A stretch of 64,000 nt of DNA from Archangium violaceum (GCF_016887565.1 NZ_CP069396.1:12382001-12446000); one strand, 5' to 3'; positions 33,175 to 41,948 are shown, counted from the stretch's first letter. Notes: generated by a model not told the origin, from the letters alone. Translations and numbers: made by a program.

Positions 33175-34239
33175 ATGCACATCCACGACGACGTCATCTC
33201 GGCCATCGGAAACACGCCCCTCATCAAGCTCGAGCGCGCCTCCGCGCTGACCGGCTGCACCATCCTCGGCAAGGCCGAGTTCCTCAACCCGGGCCAGTCC
33301 GTGAAGGACCGCGCCGCCCTCTTCATCATCCGCGATGCCGTCTCGCGCGGCCTGCTCCGCCCCGGCGGCACCATCGTCGAGGGCACCGCCGGCAATACCG
33401 GCATCGGCCTGGCGCTCGTGGGCAACGCGCTCGGCTACCGCACCGTCATCGTCATCCCCGACACCAACAGCCAGGAGAAGAAGGACACGCTCCGGCTCAT
33501 GGGCTCCGAGCTCATCGAGGTCCCCGCCGTCCCCTACAAGGACCCCAACAACTACGTGAAGGTGTCCGGCCGCCTCGCCGAGGCCCTCAACGCCCGCGAG
33601 CCCCACGGCGCCATCTGGGCCAACCAGTTCGACAACGTCGCCAACCGCCAGGCCCATATCGAGACCACGGGCCCCGAAATCTGGCGGCAGACCGAGGGCC
33701 GCGTGGATGGTTTCATCTGCGCCGTGGGCTCCGGCGGCACGCTCGCTGGCGTCGGCATGGCCCTCAAGGAGCGCAATCCGAAGATCGTCATCGGACTCGC
33801 AGACCCCATGGGTGCCGCGCTCTACCACTGGTACACCCGTGGCGAGCTCAAGGCCGAGGGCTCCTCCATCACCGAGGGCATCGGTCAGGGCCGCATCACC
33901 GCCAACCTCGAGGGCGCCCCCATCGACGAGGCCTTCCAGGTCTCCGACGAAGAGGCCCTCCCCATCCTCTTCGACCTCATCGAGCACGAGGGCCTCTTCC
34001 TCGGGGGCTCCAGCGCCGTCAACGTCGCCGGTGCGATCCGCCTCGCCCGGAAGATGGGACCGGGGCACACCGTCGTCACCGTGCTGTGCGACTCCGGCAA
34101 CCGCTACGCGAGCAAGCTCTTCAACGCGCCCTTCCTCCGCTCCAAGGGGCTGCCCGTCCCCCGCTGGCTGGAGCGTGACCCGGAGGCCCCGTCGGCGAGC
34201 GCGCTCCTGCGTGACGTGCTGCTCGCCAAGGCCTCTTGA
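33175..34239 (+). CDS. PLP-dependent cysteine synthase
   Basis: This 354-residue enzyme of the cysteine synthase/cystathionine beta-synthase family should form cysteine from O-acetylserine (or a related acceptor) and sulfide in the cytoplasm. Seen are IGNTPLIKL, the PLP lysine in NPGQSVKDRAA, EGTAGNTGIGLA (the substrate loop, with TAGNTG rather than the TSGNTG of E. coli CysK), the phosphate-binding GSGGT and a C-terminal VLCDSGNRY. The TAGNTG form and the 350-residue length fit the longer bacterial group close to Cds1-type enzymes, some of which work as cysteine desulfhydrases, so the net direction is uncertain. Confidence 0.87.
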   Translation: MHIHDDVISAIGNTPLIKLERASALTGCTILGKAEFLNPGQSVKDRAALFIIRDAVSRGLLRPGGTIVEGTAGNTGIGLALVGNALGYRTVIVIPDTNSQEKKDTLRLMGSELIEVPAVPYKDPNNYVKVSGRLAEALNAREPHGAIWANQFDNVANRQAHIETTGPEIWRQTEGRVDGFICAVGSGGTLAGVGMALKERNPKIVIGLADPMGAALYHWYTRGELKAEGSSITEGIGQGRITANLEGAPIDEAFQVSDEEALPILFDLIEHEGLFLGGSSAVNVAGAIRLARKMGPGHTVVTVLCDSGNRYASKLFNAPFLRSKGLPVPRWLERDPEAPSASALLRDVLLAKAS

Positions 34240-34716
34240 GCCGTATGGAGCACGGCCTTTTCAAGCGGTGCCAGCCTCAAGGGGAGGAGTTCTGGAAAGC
34301 GCTCGTAGGTCCGCAGGAGCGCGTCGAGGTGGGAGGGGTTGTCGAGCTCGAGCGGGGCGTCCGTGCTCATAGAAGCGCCGGTCATCGTGCAAGGCACCCT
34401 CCCGCCGATCCTCCGTCTCGAGGGCCCAGGCGGCCACCTGTCCAACATCCAGCAGCGCGTGGTGGAAGTCATCGACTGCCCCTGGTAGCCGAGCCGATCG
34501 GCGAGCGGACCGAGGTCTGGCGGATCGGCTGCGCGCCCCCACTGCCCGAAGTTGATGGTGCTCGGCGAGTTCGCGCAGGCCGCCGCCGAGGGGAGGAGCG
34601 ACGTCGGTCTCGATGAGGTGGGGACCCACATGCCTGCCCAGGCCGCCTCCCCAGAGGAACGTGGCAGGGGACCTGGGCTTATGGGCCACTGCTGCTGGGA
34701 TAGCGGTTGTTCGGGC
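34240..34716. other. Gene-free stretch, possibly decayed coding sequence
   Basis: No intact gene is supported between the cysteine synthase and the SitI6-like gene. Short leftward frames give protein-like wording (LDNPSHLDALLRTYERFPELL; HHALLDVGQVAAWALETED) that switches frame, as a decayed gene would. It is the side of the toxin cassette where extra immunity genes or their remnants often accumulate. I cannot name the source gene. Confidence 0.35.
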
Positions 34717-35397
34717 TCATGAGAGGTATTCGCCTTCGTAGAGACCCAGTGGATCCCAGACGTAATTCTCGATGGGCACCAGGGTCAGGTGACTCATGGC
34801 ATGGCGCTCGGCGAAGCGCATGAATCGCTCGGAGACGATGAGCACTCCCCAGAGGCCGCGCGGCCGGAACACATCTTCCCCCTTCCAAGTGCCCTCCTCC
34901 AAGGTGAGACCAGCGATGGCGTCAGGAGTGATCTTGCGACACCAGGTGCACTGCTTCATGGGCTTGTTGCTCTTGAAGCGGCTCCGCTCCAAGTCCAATG
35001 CCGGGGAGCCGTAGACCGGGGTGACGAAGAGATAGCGAGGTGGTGGAGCCGGATGGGGAGCACGCCGCCCGCGGCGTACACGTACTACCTCGACAGGGTG
35101 AAAGCCGCTGAGCCCCGTCAAGCCCTCCGCCTTGAAATCTTCGGCGAAGCGCTCGGTGACCAGGAGATCGCCGCCAGGGCCTTCCATGAAATCTCCAAAA
35201 TCCTTGCCGTGGAGTTCCAGCTCGACCCGATACGGAGGTAGCCAGCTCAACATCCCAACAGGACCCCCGCATTGAGGACAGCTCAGCGCGGGGCCGATAT
35301 TCGGCTTGACCGTGCTGTACTCGGTGTCGTGCTGGCCTTTGTTCGACTTCTTCAAGACGAAGAAACGCATGGGAGACGAGGGAACGTCAGAAGCCAT
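34717..35397 (-). CDS. SitI6-like double-CXXCG immunity protein
   Basis: The 226-residue protein has two cysteine pairs: CPQCGGPVG at about residue 40 and CTWCRK at about residue 150. These flank a central domain, and the C-terminal part has GLWGVLIVSERFMRFAERH. This matches the double-CXXCG immunity family that protects Myxococcus xanthus against the SitA6 toxin. No signal peptide is present, so it acts in the cytoplasm, where it should bind and block the nuclease warhead of the adjacent toxin. The ATG at 35397 overlaps the toxin stop by 11 bp and has GAGG seven bases upstream. A second ATG at 35370 lacks a ribosome site. Confidence 0.82.
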   Translation of the reverse strand: MASDVPSSPMRFFVLKKSNKGQHDTEYSTVKPNIGPALSCPQCGGPVGMLSWLPPYRVELELHGKDFGDFMEGPGGDLLVTERFAEDFKAEGLTGLSGFHPVEVVRVRRGRRAPHPAPPPRYLFVTPVYGSPALDLERSRFKSNKPMKQCTWCRKITPDAIAGLTLEEGTWKGEDVFRPRGLWGVLIVSERFMRFAERHAMSHLTLVPIENYVWDPLGLYEGEYLS

Positions 35398-36634
35398 CGG
35401 GGAACCTCGCGCGCATCGCGGGCCGGTTATAGAGCTGACGCAAGAAGGCCTCGAACTCCTCGGGTGTTGCTTCGTCATACCTCTTGAGCCAGGCGATGAC
35501 TTCGTCATCCACATCGCGATGCCACTGCTGATAGCCGTTGTGAGAAGCCTTGTCGGCAGCTCGTGTGACGAAGCGTGGATCCCTCGCGGTGTAATGGCCT
35601 CGGAGTGTGAGATGCCGCTCAAGCTCGTCAGCGATGCGCTTGGAGATGATGTGGTGGAGCTGCCCTCCCGCGCTGGCCGTCTGGCCTGCGCCCTGGCCCT
35701 GTACCGCCATAGCGACCGCCGTGGCGGGCAGGGAGATGACCACGGTGCTCCCGACGACAGCCACCTCGCTCACCTGTCCCACGTTCGCCAGGTGGATACC
35801 CACCCGTGAGGCTCCCACCACCGCTGCCTTTGGGAAGTGGGGTAGCATCGACAGCCGTGACGCCAGCCACGCGGCGCCCCCCGTCATGCCCTGGCTCACC
35901 GCCACCGTCACCGCGAGGACGAAGACGCGCGCCATCTGCGGTCCCACCCGTTGGGCGAATCGCCGGCCGGCCCGCTCCAACTCCAGGGTGGTGGTGGCCC
36001 TGTCGCTGGCCCGCTTCAGCTCCCGGCTCGCATCCACCACCTCCAGGAAGCTCTCCACTCCCAGGTATATCAACATCACCGCGGAGACGATGGCTGCGGC
36101 CTTGGTGAAGACGGGCTCGGGGTTGGCCGCCAGGACGGCCCAGGTGATGAGGCCCGTGGAGATGAGGGTGTAGAAGAGCTGGGGAGCCAGGGTGTCCTCC
36201 ACCGCCCGGGAGATGCTCTCTTTCAAGGGGTCGAGCGACAGGCCCAGCGCCATCCCCAGCTTGTCCCACTCACTCAGGCCCACCACGTCGTCGAGCAGGG
36301 AGAGGCAGTCCGCCCTGCGTTGGCCCGCCGCGCAGAGGCCGCCGAAGCTCTTGCCCATCAGGTGCTGCCTTCCACTGTCCGTGTCGTCGCCGGGGTAGGA
36401 GGCACGCACCAGCCAGCCCTGCCGGGGCGAGCGAAGGGCCAGGGGCGTATTCAGCACCAACCGCGCCAGTGCGTCCTCGAACACTTCGGCGTCCACCTGC
36501 ACGGACTTACTCGAGGGATGCGGCCTGTACTCCAGGGGCGCCCCTTCCCCCGTGTCCAGCCGCACCACATGCGGAGTGGCGCATCCGGTGGACAGCGCCA
36601 ACAGCAAGACCGCGACGGTCAGACGAAGTGCCAT
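35387..36634 (-). CDS. SitA6-like lipoprotein toxin with AHH-type nuclease domain (cassette 2)
   Basis: The 415-residue protein has a lipobox (LALSTGC, cysteine 18). Its chassis of about 290 residues includes two hydrophobic stretches (LISTGLITWAVLAANPEP; AAAIVSAVMLIYLGVESFL) and ends in VVISLPATAVAMAVQGQG. The last 100 residues form an HNH/Endo VII-type AHH nuclease (LHHIISKR, then an NGYQQWHRDVDDEVIAWL segment). In M. xanthus, SitA lipoproteins are transferred to neighbours by TraA/TraB-dependent outer-membrane exchange and kill cells lacking the matching immunity protein. The start at 36634 has GGAGG seven bases upstream. The chassis is clearly related to that of the toxin at 45209. Confidence 0.85.
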   Translation of the reverse strand: MALRLTVAVLLLALSTGCATPHVVRLDTGEGAPLEYRPHPSSKSVQVDAEVFEDALARLVLNTPLALRSPRQGWLVRASYPGDDTDSGRQHLMGKSFGGLCAAGQRRADCLSLLDDVVGLSEWDKLGMALGLSLDPLKESISRAVEDTLAPQLFYTLISTGLITWAVLAANPEPVFTKAAAIVSAVMLIYLGVESFLEVVDASRELKRASDRATTTLELERAGRRFAQRVGPQMARVFVLAVTVAVSQGMTGGAAWLASRLSMLPHFPKAAVVGASRVGIHLANVGQVSEVAVVGSTVVISLPATAVAMAVQGQGAGQTASAGGQLHHIISKRIADELERHLTLRGHYTARDPRFVTRAADKASHNGYQQWHRDVDDEVIAWLKRYDEATPEEFEAFLRQLYNRPAMRARFPDGF

Positions 36635-36693
36635 GACGCGCCCTCCAGCGCGAGCAAGGCTCCAGTCTATGGAAAGGCCATCCCGGGAACCAT

Positions 36694-37036
36694 ATGACTG
36701 ACCCGGAGAAGGAGTTGGAGCAGTTCCGGCTGGAGGTGGAAAGGCTGCGGGCTTGGCGCAAAGGAGGCCCAGGCCCATTTCCAAATCCGCCGCGCGCGTT
36801 CGCGGTGCGCTACCTGGCGTACGCGCAGCAGAAGGGCGAAACGGTGAAGGCGGTAGTGGAGAGGCTGGGGGTGTCGGAGCCGACGTTGCAGGCGTGGCGG
36901 CGGGGGCAGACGCCCGGCAGAAAGAAGACACTGAGCAGTGGGCGGGGGCCGCACCACTTTTGCCCGTGGTGGTACAGCCGCCGAAGGAGCACGCGCCCTC
37001 ACCAGGGGCGACTACCTTCGCGGTAGTGTGGCGGGA
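36694..37036 (+). pseudogene. Transposase accessory gene remnant (IS66 TnpA-like), frameshifted
   Basis: The first 75 codons read as an IS66-type accessory protein with a helix-turn-helix (GETVKAVVERLGVSEPTLQAWRRG). After about 36930 the sensible reading moves to another frame (EQWAGAAPLLPVVVQPP), which resembles the usual C-terminus of such proteins. No tnpB or tnpC follows, so this is a dead fragment. It lies 60 bp from the SitA6-like start and shows that mobile DNA has been at this locus. Confidence 0.55.
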
Positions 37037-37048
37037 AGACGGCGATCC

Positions 37049-37681
37049 TCAGGCGGCTGTCACGTGCGCGTTGGCGGAGTACGGCGCCAGCGCCCCGATG
37101 TGGCCGGGCAGGGCCTTCACGCGCTCCAGCCACGCGGACACGGCGGGGGAGCGCTCCAGGGAGAAACCGCCCTCGGGAGCCACGTGCGCGTACGCATACA
37201 GCGCGATGTCCGCGACCGTGGGTCGCTCGCCTACGAGGAACGTGCGCCCGCGAAGGTGCCGCTCCAGGGCCGCGAGCGCCTCATGGCCTCGCTCCACGCG
37301 CAGACGGAAGACTTCCGGGTAGCGGGACGCGCGGCCCGTCAGGTGCCAGAAGCGCACCGTGCCCACGTTGGGCTCGATACTGTTCTGCTCGAAGAAGAGC
37401 CACTGGTCGACCTGGGCGCGCTCGAAGGCATCCTCCGGCAGGAACCGCGTGCCCCGCGCGAGGTAGAGGAGGATGGCGTTGGACTCCGCCAGGAAGCGGC
37501 CCGGCTCGGGCTCGAGCACGGGGATGCGCCCGTCGGGATTCTTTCGCCGCAGGAAGTCCTCCGTGCGGCTCTCGCCGGCGAAGATGTCCACGGGCACCAG
37601 TTCATAGGGCCTGCCCAGCCAGGAGAGCAGGAGTCGGACCTTGTAGCCATTGGCGGAGGGGAGATAGTCGTAGAGACGCAT
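37049..37681 (-). CDS. Glutathione S-transferase family protein
   Basis: The 210-residue protein has a thioredoxin-like N-terminal domain (MRLYDYLPSANGYKVRLLLSWLG, then the cis-proline in GRIPVLEPE and the glutathione-binding ESNAIL). The helical C-terminal domain contains FLVGERPTVADIALYAYAHVAPEG with the N-capping box S/T-x-x-D. The catalytic position near the N-terminus has SANGYK, consistent with a serine-type bacterial GST. The frame is open upstream; ATG 37681 starts the first strand. It is divergent from the alkyltransferase gene. Confidence 0.87.
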   Translation of the reverse strand: MRLYDYLPSANGYKVRLLLSWLGRPYELVPVDIFAGESRTEDFLRRKNPDGRIPVLEPEPGRFLAESNAILLYLARGTRFLPEDAFERAQVDQWLFFEQNSIEPNVGTVRFWHLTGRASRYPEVFRLRVERGHEALAALERHLRGRTFLVGERPTVADIALYAYAHVAPEGGFSLERSPAVSAWLERVKALPGHIGALAPYSANAHVTAA

Positions 37682-37851
37682 CGAAGTTCCAGACGTGGGT
37701 AGAACGCGCGGCAGGATGGGGAGACCCGCACCGGGCGAGCCACCCGCTTCTTGCGGCATCTGGCGGCGCGAAGGAGCGCAAGAACCGGGTTGCTCCCGCG
37801 CGACCTGGCGGCCATACCGGGTACAGGAGCACCCATCCCAGGAGCCGGAGC

Positions 37852-38727
37852 ATGGCGACCAGCGACTACGCCCGAATCGAGCAGGCCATCCTCTACCTCG
37901 ACGCCCATGCGCGCGAGCAGCCCTCCCTGGACGACGTCGCCGCGCACGTGGGCCTGAGCCCCTTCCACTTCCAGCGCCTCTTCACCCGCTGGGCGGGCAT
38001 CAGCCCCAAGCGCTTCCTCCAGGTGCACACGTTCGTTTCGGCCCGCCGCCTGCTGGCCGAGCGGCACAGCGTGCTCGACACCTCCTACGCCGTGGGCCTG
38101 TCCGGCGGCGGTCGGCTGCACGAGCTCTTCGTCACCCTCACCGCCATGACACCGGGCGAGTTCAAGCTGGGCGGCGAGGGACTCACCGTGCGCTACGGCA
38201 TCCACCCGTCGCCTTTCGGGGACTGCCTCATCGCCGTCTGTGAGCGTGGCATCTGCGGCCTGCATTTTCTCTCCGACGAGTCCGCGGAGGAGGCCCTGGT
38301 GTCGCTGCGTGCGCAGTGGCCGCGTGCCACCTTCATGGAGTCCCGCGATGCGACCGCCACGTGGGCGGAGCGCATCTTCCCCTCGCGGCCCCCGCGCGAG
38401 CCCACGCCGCTGTCAGTGCTGGTGAAGGGCACGCCCTTTCAAGTGCAGGTGTGGCAGGCGCTGCTGCGCATCTCCCCGGGCCACGTGGCCACGTATGAGG
38501 ACCTTGCCCAAGCCATCGGCAACCCGAAAGCGGTGCGAGCGGTGGGCTCGGCGGTGGGAGACAACCCCGTGGCGTTGCTCATCCCCTGCCACCGCGTGTT
38601 GCGCAAGACGGGCGTCTTTGGTGACTACCGCTGGGGCCCCGCGCGCAAGAAGGTGATGCTCGCGTGGGAGTCGCTGCGTTACGGCGCGGAGGTCGAGGCC
38701 AGCGAAGCGCCGGGAGTCGTGCCTTAG
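37852..38727 (+). CDS. AraC-type activator fused to O6-alkylguanine-DNA alkyltransferase
   Basis: The 291-residue fusion combines an AraC helix-turn-helix domain (about residues 10-105, LDDVAAHVGLSPFHFQRLFTRWAGISPKRFLQ) with a DNA alkyltransferase domain (about 115-275). The alkyltransferase has the helix-wing KGTPFQVQVWQALLRISPG and the active-site PCHRV. It should remove alkyl groups from O6 of guanine by suicidal transfer to the cysteine, and may activate transcription. It lacks the N-terminal zinc/methylphosphotriester domain of E. coli Ada, so it resembles the two-domain Ada-like proteins and cannot sense methylphosphotriesters in the Ada way. Confidence 0.88.
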   Translation: MATSDYARIEQAILYLDAHAREQPSLDDVAAHVGLSPFHFQRLFTRWAGISPKRFLQVHTFVSARRLLAERHSVLDTSYAVGLSGGGRLHELFVTLTAMTPGEFKLGGEGLTVRYGIHPSPFGDCLIAVCERGICGLHFLSDESAEEALVSLRAQWPRATFMESRDATATWAERIFPSRPPREPTPLSVLVKGTPFQVQVWQALLRISPGHVATYEDLAQAIGNPKAVRAVGSAVGDNPVALLIPCHRVLRKTGVFGDYRWGPARKKVMLAWESLRYGAEVEASEAPGVVP

Positions 38728-38862
38728 TTCCTGGCGTTCAGGGCAAGAAGCGGGTCGCCCTCAGGAGTGCTTCCCCCTATCTGTAGCGGCAAGACGGGCC
38801 CCTGAGAGGGCCTGTCGACACCGCGAAGGCAAGACACCTTGCCAGGGCTCGAGAGCACCCTC

Positions 38863-39981
38863 ATGTCTACCCATCACATTGATTCCCTGACGCAGTACCA
38901 CCTGCTTGGCCGCTCGGGGCTCCGGGTGAGCCCGCTGGCGCTGGGCACCATGACGTTCGGTACCGACTTCGGCTGGGGCAACCCGGAGAGCACCGCCCAT
39001 CAAATCCTGGCGCGCTACCTGGAGGCGGGCGGCAACTTCATCGACACCGCGGATGCGTACACCGCCGGCTCGAGCGAGCGCATCATCGGCGATTTCTTCG
39101 CGAAGCATGGCAGGCGAGACCAGGCCGTCATCGCCACCAAGTTCACCATGGGCACCTCGCCGGGAGACCCCAACGCGGGCGGCAACGGGCGCAAGAACAT
39201 CTACCGCGCGCTCGAAGGCTCGCTGCGCCGCCTCAAGACGGACTACGTGGACCTGTACTGGCTCCACGCCTGGGATGGCCTGACGCCCGTGGAAGAGGTG
39301 ATGCGGACCCTGACCGACCTCGTGCGCGAGGGCAAGGTCCGGTACATCGGCCTCTCCGACGTGCCGGCCTGGTACTTCGCTCGGGCCCAGACGCTGGCCG
39401 AGCGCAACGGCTGGGAGCGGGTCTCGGCGCTGCAACTGGAGTATTCGCTCGCCGAGCGCAACATCGAGCGCGAGCACATTCCCGCGGCACTCGAGCTGGG
39501 TGCGGCCGTCGTTCCCTGGAGCCCGCTCGCCGGAGGGCTCCTGTCGGGCAAATACACGCGCGAGGGCTCGCGGTTGAAAGGAGAGGGGCGTGCCCACGCG
39601 CTCCTGGCCACCGGTCTGCCCATTGCCGACAAGTTCTTGAAGGACCGACCGTGGGCCATCGTCGAGCAGCTCGTCGCCGTGGCGAAGGAGGTGGGGCACC
39701 CGCCCGCGCAGGTGGCGCTCAACTGGGTGGCGACTCGCCCCGCGGTGGCCTCCACCATCATCGGCGCGAGCAGGCTGGAGCAGCTCGAGAGCAACCTGCG
39801 TGCACTCGACTTCACGCTGCCGCCGACGCTCTCGGCCAGGCTGGAGGCCGCGAGCCGGCCCGAGCTCGTGCATCCCTATGTGTTCTTCGAGGATCCGGTG
39901 TTCACCCGGGGCATGTTCACGGGCAACACCGTGGTGCGCGCGGAGCCGGGCTGGTTCCGCGCCAACACCCGCGGCCCGTGA
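38863..39981 (+). CDS. Aldo/keto reductase
   Basis: The 372-residue NADPH-dependent oxidoreductase shows the aldo/keto reductase tetrad: Asp and Tyr in FIDTADAY, Lys in VIATKF and His in WLHAWD. The ALQLEYSLAERNIE, VPWSPLAGGLLSGKY and STIIGASRLEQLESN blocks that follow bind the cofactor. Start 38863 is preferred over an upstream in-frame codon at 38839 because it begins close to the first conserved strand. Its final 71 bp, encoding the last 23 residues and stop, are repeated exactly at 42196-42266, which implies a recent rearrangement at this gene's 3' end. Confidence 0.88.
   Translation: MSTHHIDSLTQYHLLGRSGLRVSPLALGTMTFGTDFGWGNPESTAHQILARYLEAGGNFIDTADAYTAGSSERIIGDFFAKHGRRDQAVIATKFTMGTSPGDPNAGGNGRKNIYRALEGSLRRLKTDYVDLYWLHAWDGLTPVEEVMRTLTDLVREGKVRYIGLSDVPAWYFARAQTLAERNGWERVSALQLEYSLAERNIEREHIPAALELGAAVVPWSPLAGGLLSGKYTREGSRLKGEGRAHALLATGLPIADKFLKDRPWAIVEQLVAVAKEVGHPPAQVALNWVATRPAVASTIIGASRLEQLESNLRALDFTLPPTLSARLEAASRPELVHPYVFFEDPVFTRGMFTGNTVVRAEPGWFRANTRGP
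39911..39981 (+). repeat. 71-bp direct repeat, copy 1 (3' end of the aldo/keto reductase gene)
   Basis: This copy is identical over 71 bases to 42196-42266 and ends exactly at the stop codon TGA of the reductase gene. The bases on either side differ between the two copies. The 2.2 kb between the copies holds a four-gene leftward cassette. Confidence 0.9.
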
Positions 39982-40109
39982 GGCGCATGGCGTGAGATAG
40001 GGGCCCGTCGCCAACGCGAAGCACCGAAGCGCTGGACTCCGAGCAAGCCTTCATCGGCAGGGATTGAGCCTGCCCCACGCAACCGGGGCAAGCCCAATCT
40101 GCGATGTCG

Positions 40110-40538
40110 CTAGTCGGACCGCTTGCTGCTCGCTCGCCGGGGCTTCGGCTTGCTCTTGCCCTCGAGATTGAGCACCACTGCAGCGCGGATGAGATCCTTC
40201 AAGGCCGCCTCATCGACCTTGTCGCCTTCGTGGATGTCGATGGCGCGCCTGACATTCCCGTCGAGGCTGGAGTTGAATAGACCTGAAGGGTCCTTCAACG
40301 CAGCTCCCTTGGGAAAGGTCATCTTGACGACGTTCTTGTACGTCTCTCCCGTGCAGACGATGCCGCCGTGGGACCAGACGGGAGTCCCCATCCACTTCCA
40401 CTCTTCGACGATCTCAGGGTCTGCCTCGTGTATGAGCTCGCGCACTTTCGCGAGCATCTTCCCGCGCCAGTCCCCAAGTTCCCTGATCTTCTCGTCAATC
40501 AATGCAGAGGCTGATTCCACCGGGACGGGCCTTTTCAT
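40110..40538 (-). CDS. DUF1801 family protein
   Basis: The 142-residue protein matches DUF1801 (YdhG-like): VESASALIDEKIRELGDWRGKMLAKVRELIHEADPE, EEWKWMGTPVWSHGGIVC, and TFPKGAALKDPSGLFN. It resembles an iron-binding frataxin-like fold in known structures; its biochemical role is unknown. ATG 40538 has GGAG seven bases upstream and is chosen over a GTG further 5'. It ends the ArsR-SRPBCC-DoxX-DUF1801 gene run, families that often travel together. Confidence 0.82.
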   Translation of the reverse strand: MKRPVPVESASALIDEKIRELGDWRGKMLAKVRELIHEADPEIVEEWKWMGTPVWSHGGIVCTGETYKNVVKMTFPKGAALKDPSGLFNSSLDGNVRRAIDIHEGDKVDEAALKDLIRAAVVLNLEGKSKPKPRRASSKRSD

Positions 40539-40604
40539 GTATGGCTCCAACTCTCGCACCTATCTAGCTGCGCTCAGCGTGAAACGGGCTCAGCATCGCC
40601 GCGG

Positions 40605-41027
40605 TCAGGCGCTCGCCGGCGAGGCCTGCAGGCGGCGCCAGAAGAAGTACGAGAGCCCCCAGAGCACGCCGGTGGCCGCCGCCCAGCCCCACGCCTCCGG
40701 GCCATCGCCCACCGAGATGTGGGCGATGAGCGCCGAGGCGAGGTTGATGGCGAAGCCGGCGTAGGCCCACTCCTTGAGCCGCGCCGGCACCGGCGCAAGC
40801 ATCAGCACCACGCCGAGGAGCTTGGCCCACGAGAGCTCCACCCGGAAGTAGTCGGGGAAGCCGAGGTGGGTGAACGCCTCCGCCACCTGCGGCAGGCTCA
40901 GTTGCGCGTAGGCGGTGAAGCCCATCTGCAGGCAGAAGAGCGCGGTGACGAGCCAATAGACGATGGTATTGGCTTTGGGGGTGATCTTGGCGGCGACGAG
41001 GGCCGGCTTCTGCAGGGTCGATTCCAT
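40605..41027 (-). CDS. DoxX-like membrane protein
   Basis: The 140-residue product has four hydrophobic helices (IVYWLVTALFCLQMGFTAYAQ; SWAKLLGVVLMLAPVP; WAYAGFAINLASALIAH; AATGVLWGLSYFFWRR). The DoxX-like order, with LGFPDYFRVELSWAKLLG and LKEWAYAGF, is diagnostic. The start at 41027 is the ATG before the charged N-terminus, with a GGAAGAA upstream. It is part of the leftward cassette headed by the ArsR gene. The family is linked to oxidative-stress and quinone biology, but its role here is not known. Confidence 0.8.
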   Translation of the reverse strand: MESTLQKPALVAAKITPKANTIVYWLVTALFCLQMGFTAYAQLSLPQVAEAFTHLGFPDYFRVELSWAKLLGVVLMLAPVPARLKEWAYAGFAINLASALIAHISVGDGPEAWGWAAATGVLWGLSYFFWRRLQASPASA

Positions 41028-41070
41028 GGGGTTCTTCCTCCACACTTCAACGATTCGGGGCGTTGGGCGG

Positions 41071-41613
41071 CTAACCGGGGGTCTCAGCGCCGAACTGCTT
41101 TGCGTACTCGGCGATCAATCGCTGCCAGCCGCCGAACTTCATGGCCTCGGCGCCGACGATGCGTCCAATCGGCTCACCCGTGAGGAGCCCATCAAGGACG
41201 TCGAAGCAGATGTGCCAGCCCGCGGCGCCCCACGAGATGAAGCGGCGATCGATGTTGTGCCAGAGCGTGAGGCGCGTGCCGCTGGCGAGCGGTTCGAGCT
41301 CCCACCGGAGGTCGTTGCCACCCCAGCTGTACTCGAGCAGCCTCGGCGCCTCGGCCCGCTTCACGGTGCTCTCAGCGACCTGCGGCGTCGGCGTCCCGAC
41401 CGTCGAGAGCGTCACCGGCCCCACGGCGGCCAGGTTCCGATTGGCGTCGAACGGCGCCCATTCGGACAGGTGCGCAGGATCGGTCAGCGCCTGCCACACC
41501 ATCGCCGGCGGATGACGGAGATCTCGGACGAGAATGAGCGTCCACTTCTCGCCGTCCTTCTTGACCCCGGCTCCGGCCGCGGGGCCGGGCACATACCTCT
41601 CACGGTTTCTCAT
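41071..41613 (-). CDS. SRPBCC/AHSA1 domain protein
   Basis: The 180-residue protein is an START/SRPBCC-fold member of the AHSA1 type: ILVRDLRHPPAMVWQALTDPAHLSEWAPFD, a beta-rich middle, then GTRLTLWHN and a C-terminal long helix beginning GWHICFDVLDGLL. Such proteins bind small hydrophobic ligands. The start overlaps the ArsR stop as ATGA, an arrangement very common for ArsR/AHSA1 pairs, in which the regulator controls the ligand-binding partner. Confidence 0.85.
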   Translation of the reverse strand: MRNRERYVPGPAAGAGVKKDGEKWTLILVRDLRHPPAMVWQALTDPAHLSEWAPFDANRNLAAVGPVTLSTVGTPTPQVAESTVKRAEAPRLLEYSWGGNDLRWELEPLASGTRLTLWHNIDRRFISWGAAGWHICFDVLDGLLTGEPIGRIVGAEAMKFGGWQRLIAEYAKQFGAETPG

Positions 41614-41942
41614 GGGTTCTTTCCTTTCCCTGGTGCCTGCCCCATCCGATCCAGATGGCGTTCGAGCGCATCAACGTGGGCCGTCCAGAAGCGCCGGAAC
41701 GGAGCGAGCCAGGCGTCGACCTCCATGAGCGGCTCGGGCCGGATCCGATAGACGCGCCGCTGGGCTTCGACGCGCGACTCCACGAAGCCGGCCTCGCGCA
41801 GCACGCGGAGGTGCTTGGACACCGAAGTTTGAGGCATCCGCAGCTGGCGCTCGATCTCGCCGACGGATCGCTCCGACGACGCCAGCAGGCTGAGGATGGC
41901 CCGGCGGTTCGGCTCCGCGATGATCGCGAACGAGGATTCCAT
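41610..41942 (-). CDS. ArsR family transcriptional repressor
   Basis: The 110-residue winged helix-turn-helix protein has FAIIAEPNRRAILSLLASSERSVGEIERQL followed by MPQTSVSKHLRVLREAGFV and a wing with RRVYRI. It lacks the ELCVCD metal-binding motif of arsenic sensors, so it belongs to the metal-independent group that accompanies AHSA1 proteins. It is translationally coupled to the SRPBCC gene. The promoter upstream leaves almost no leader. Confidence 0.87.
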   Translation of the reverse strand: MESSFAIIAEPNRRAILSLLASSERSVGEIERQLRMPQTSVSKHLRVLREAGFVESRVEAQRRVYRIRPEPLMEVDAWLAPFRRFWTAHVDALERHLDRMGQAPGKGKNP

Positions 41943-41948
41943 GCCACG

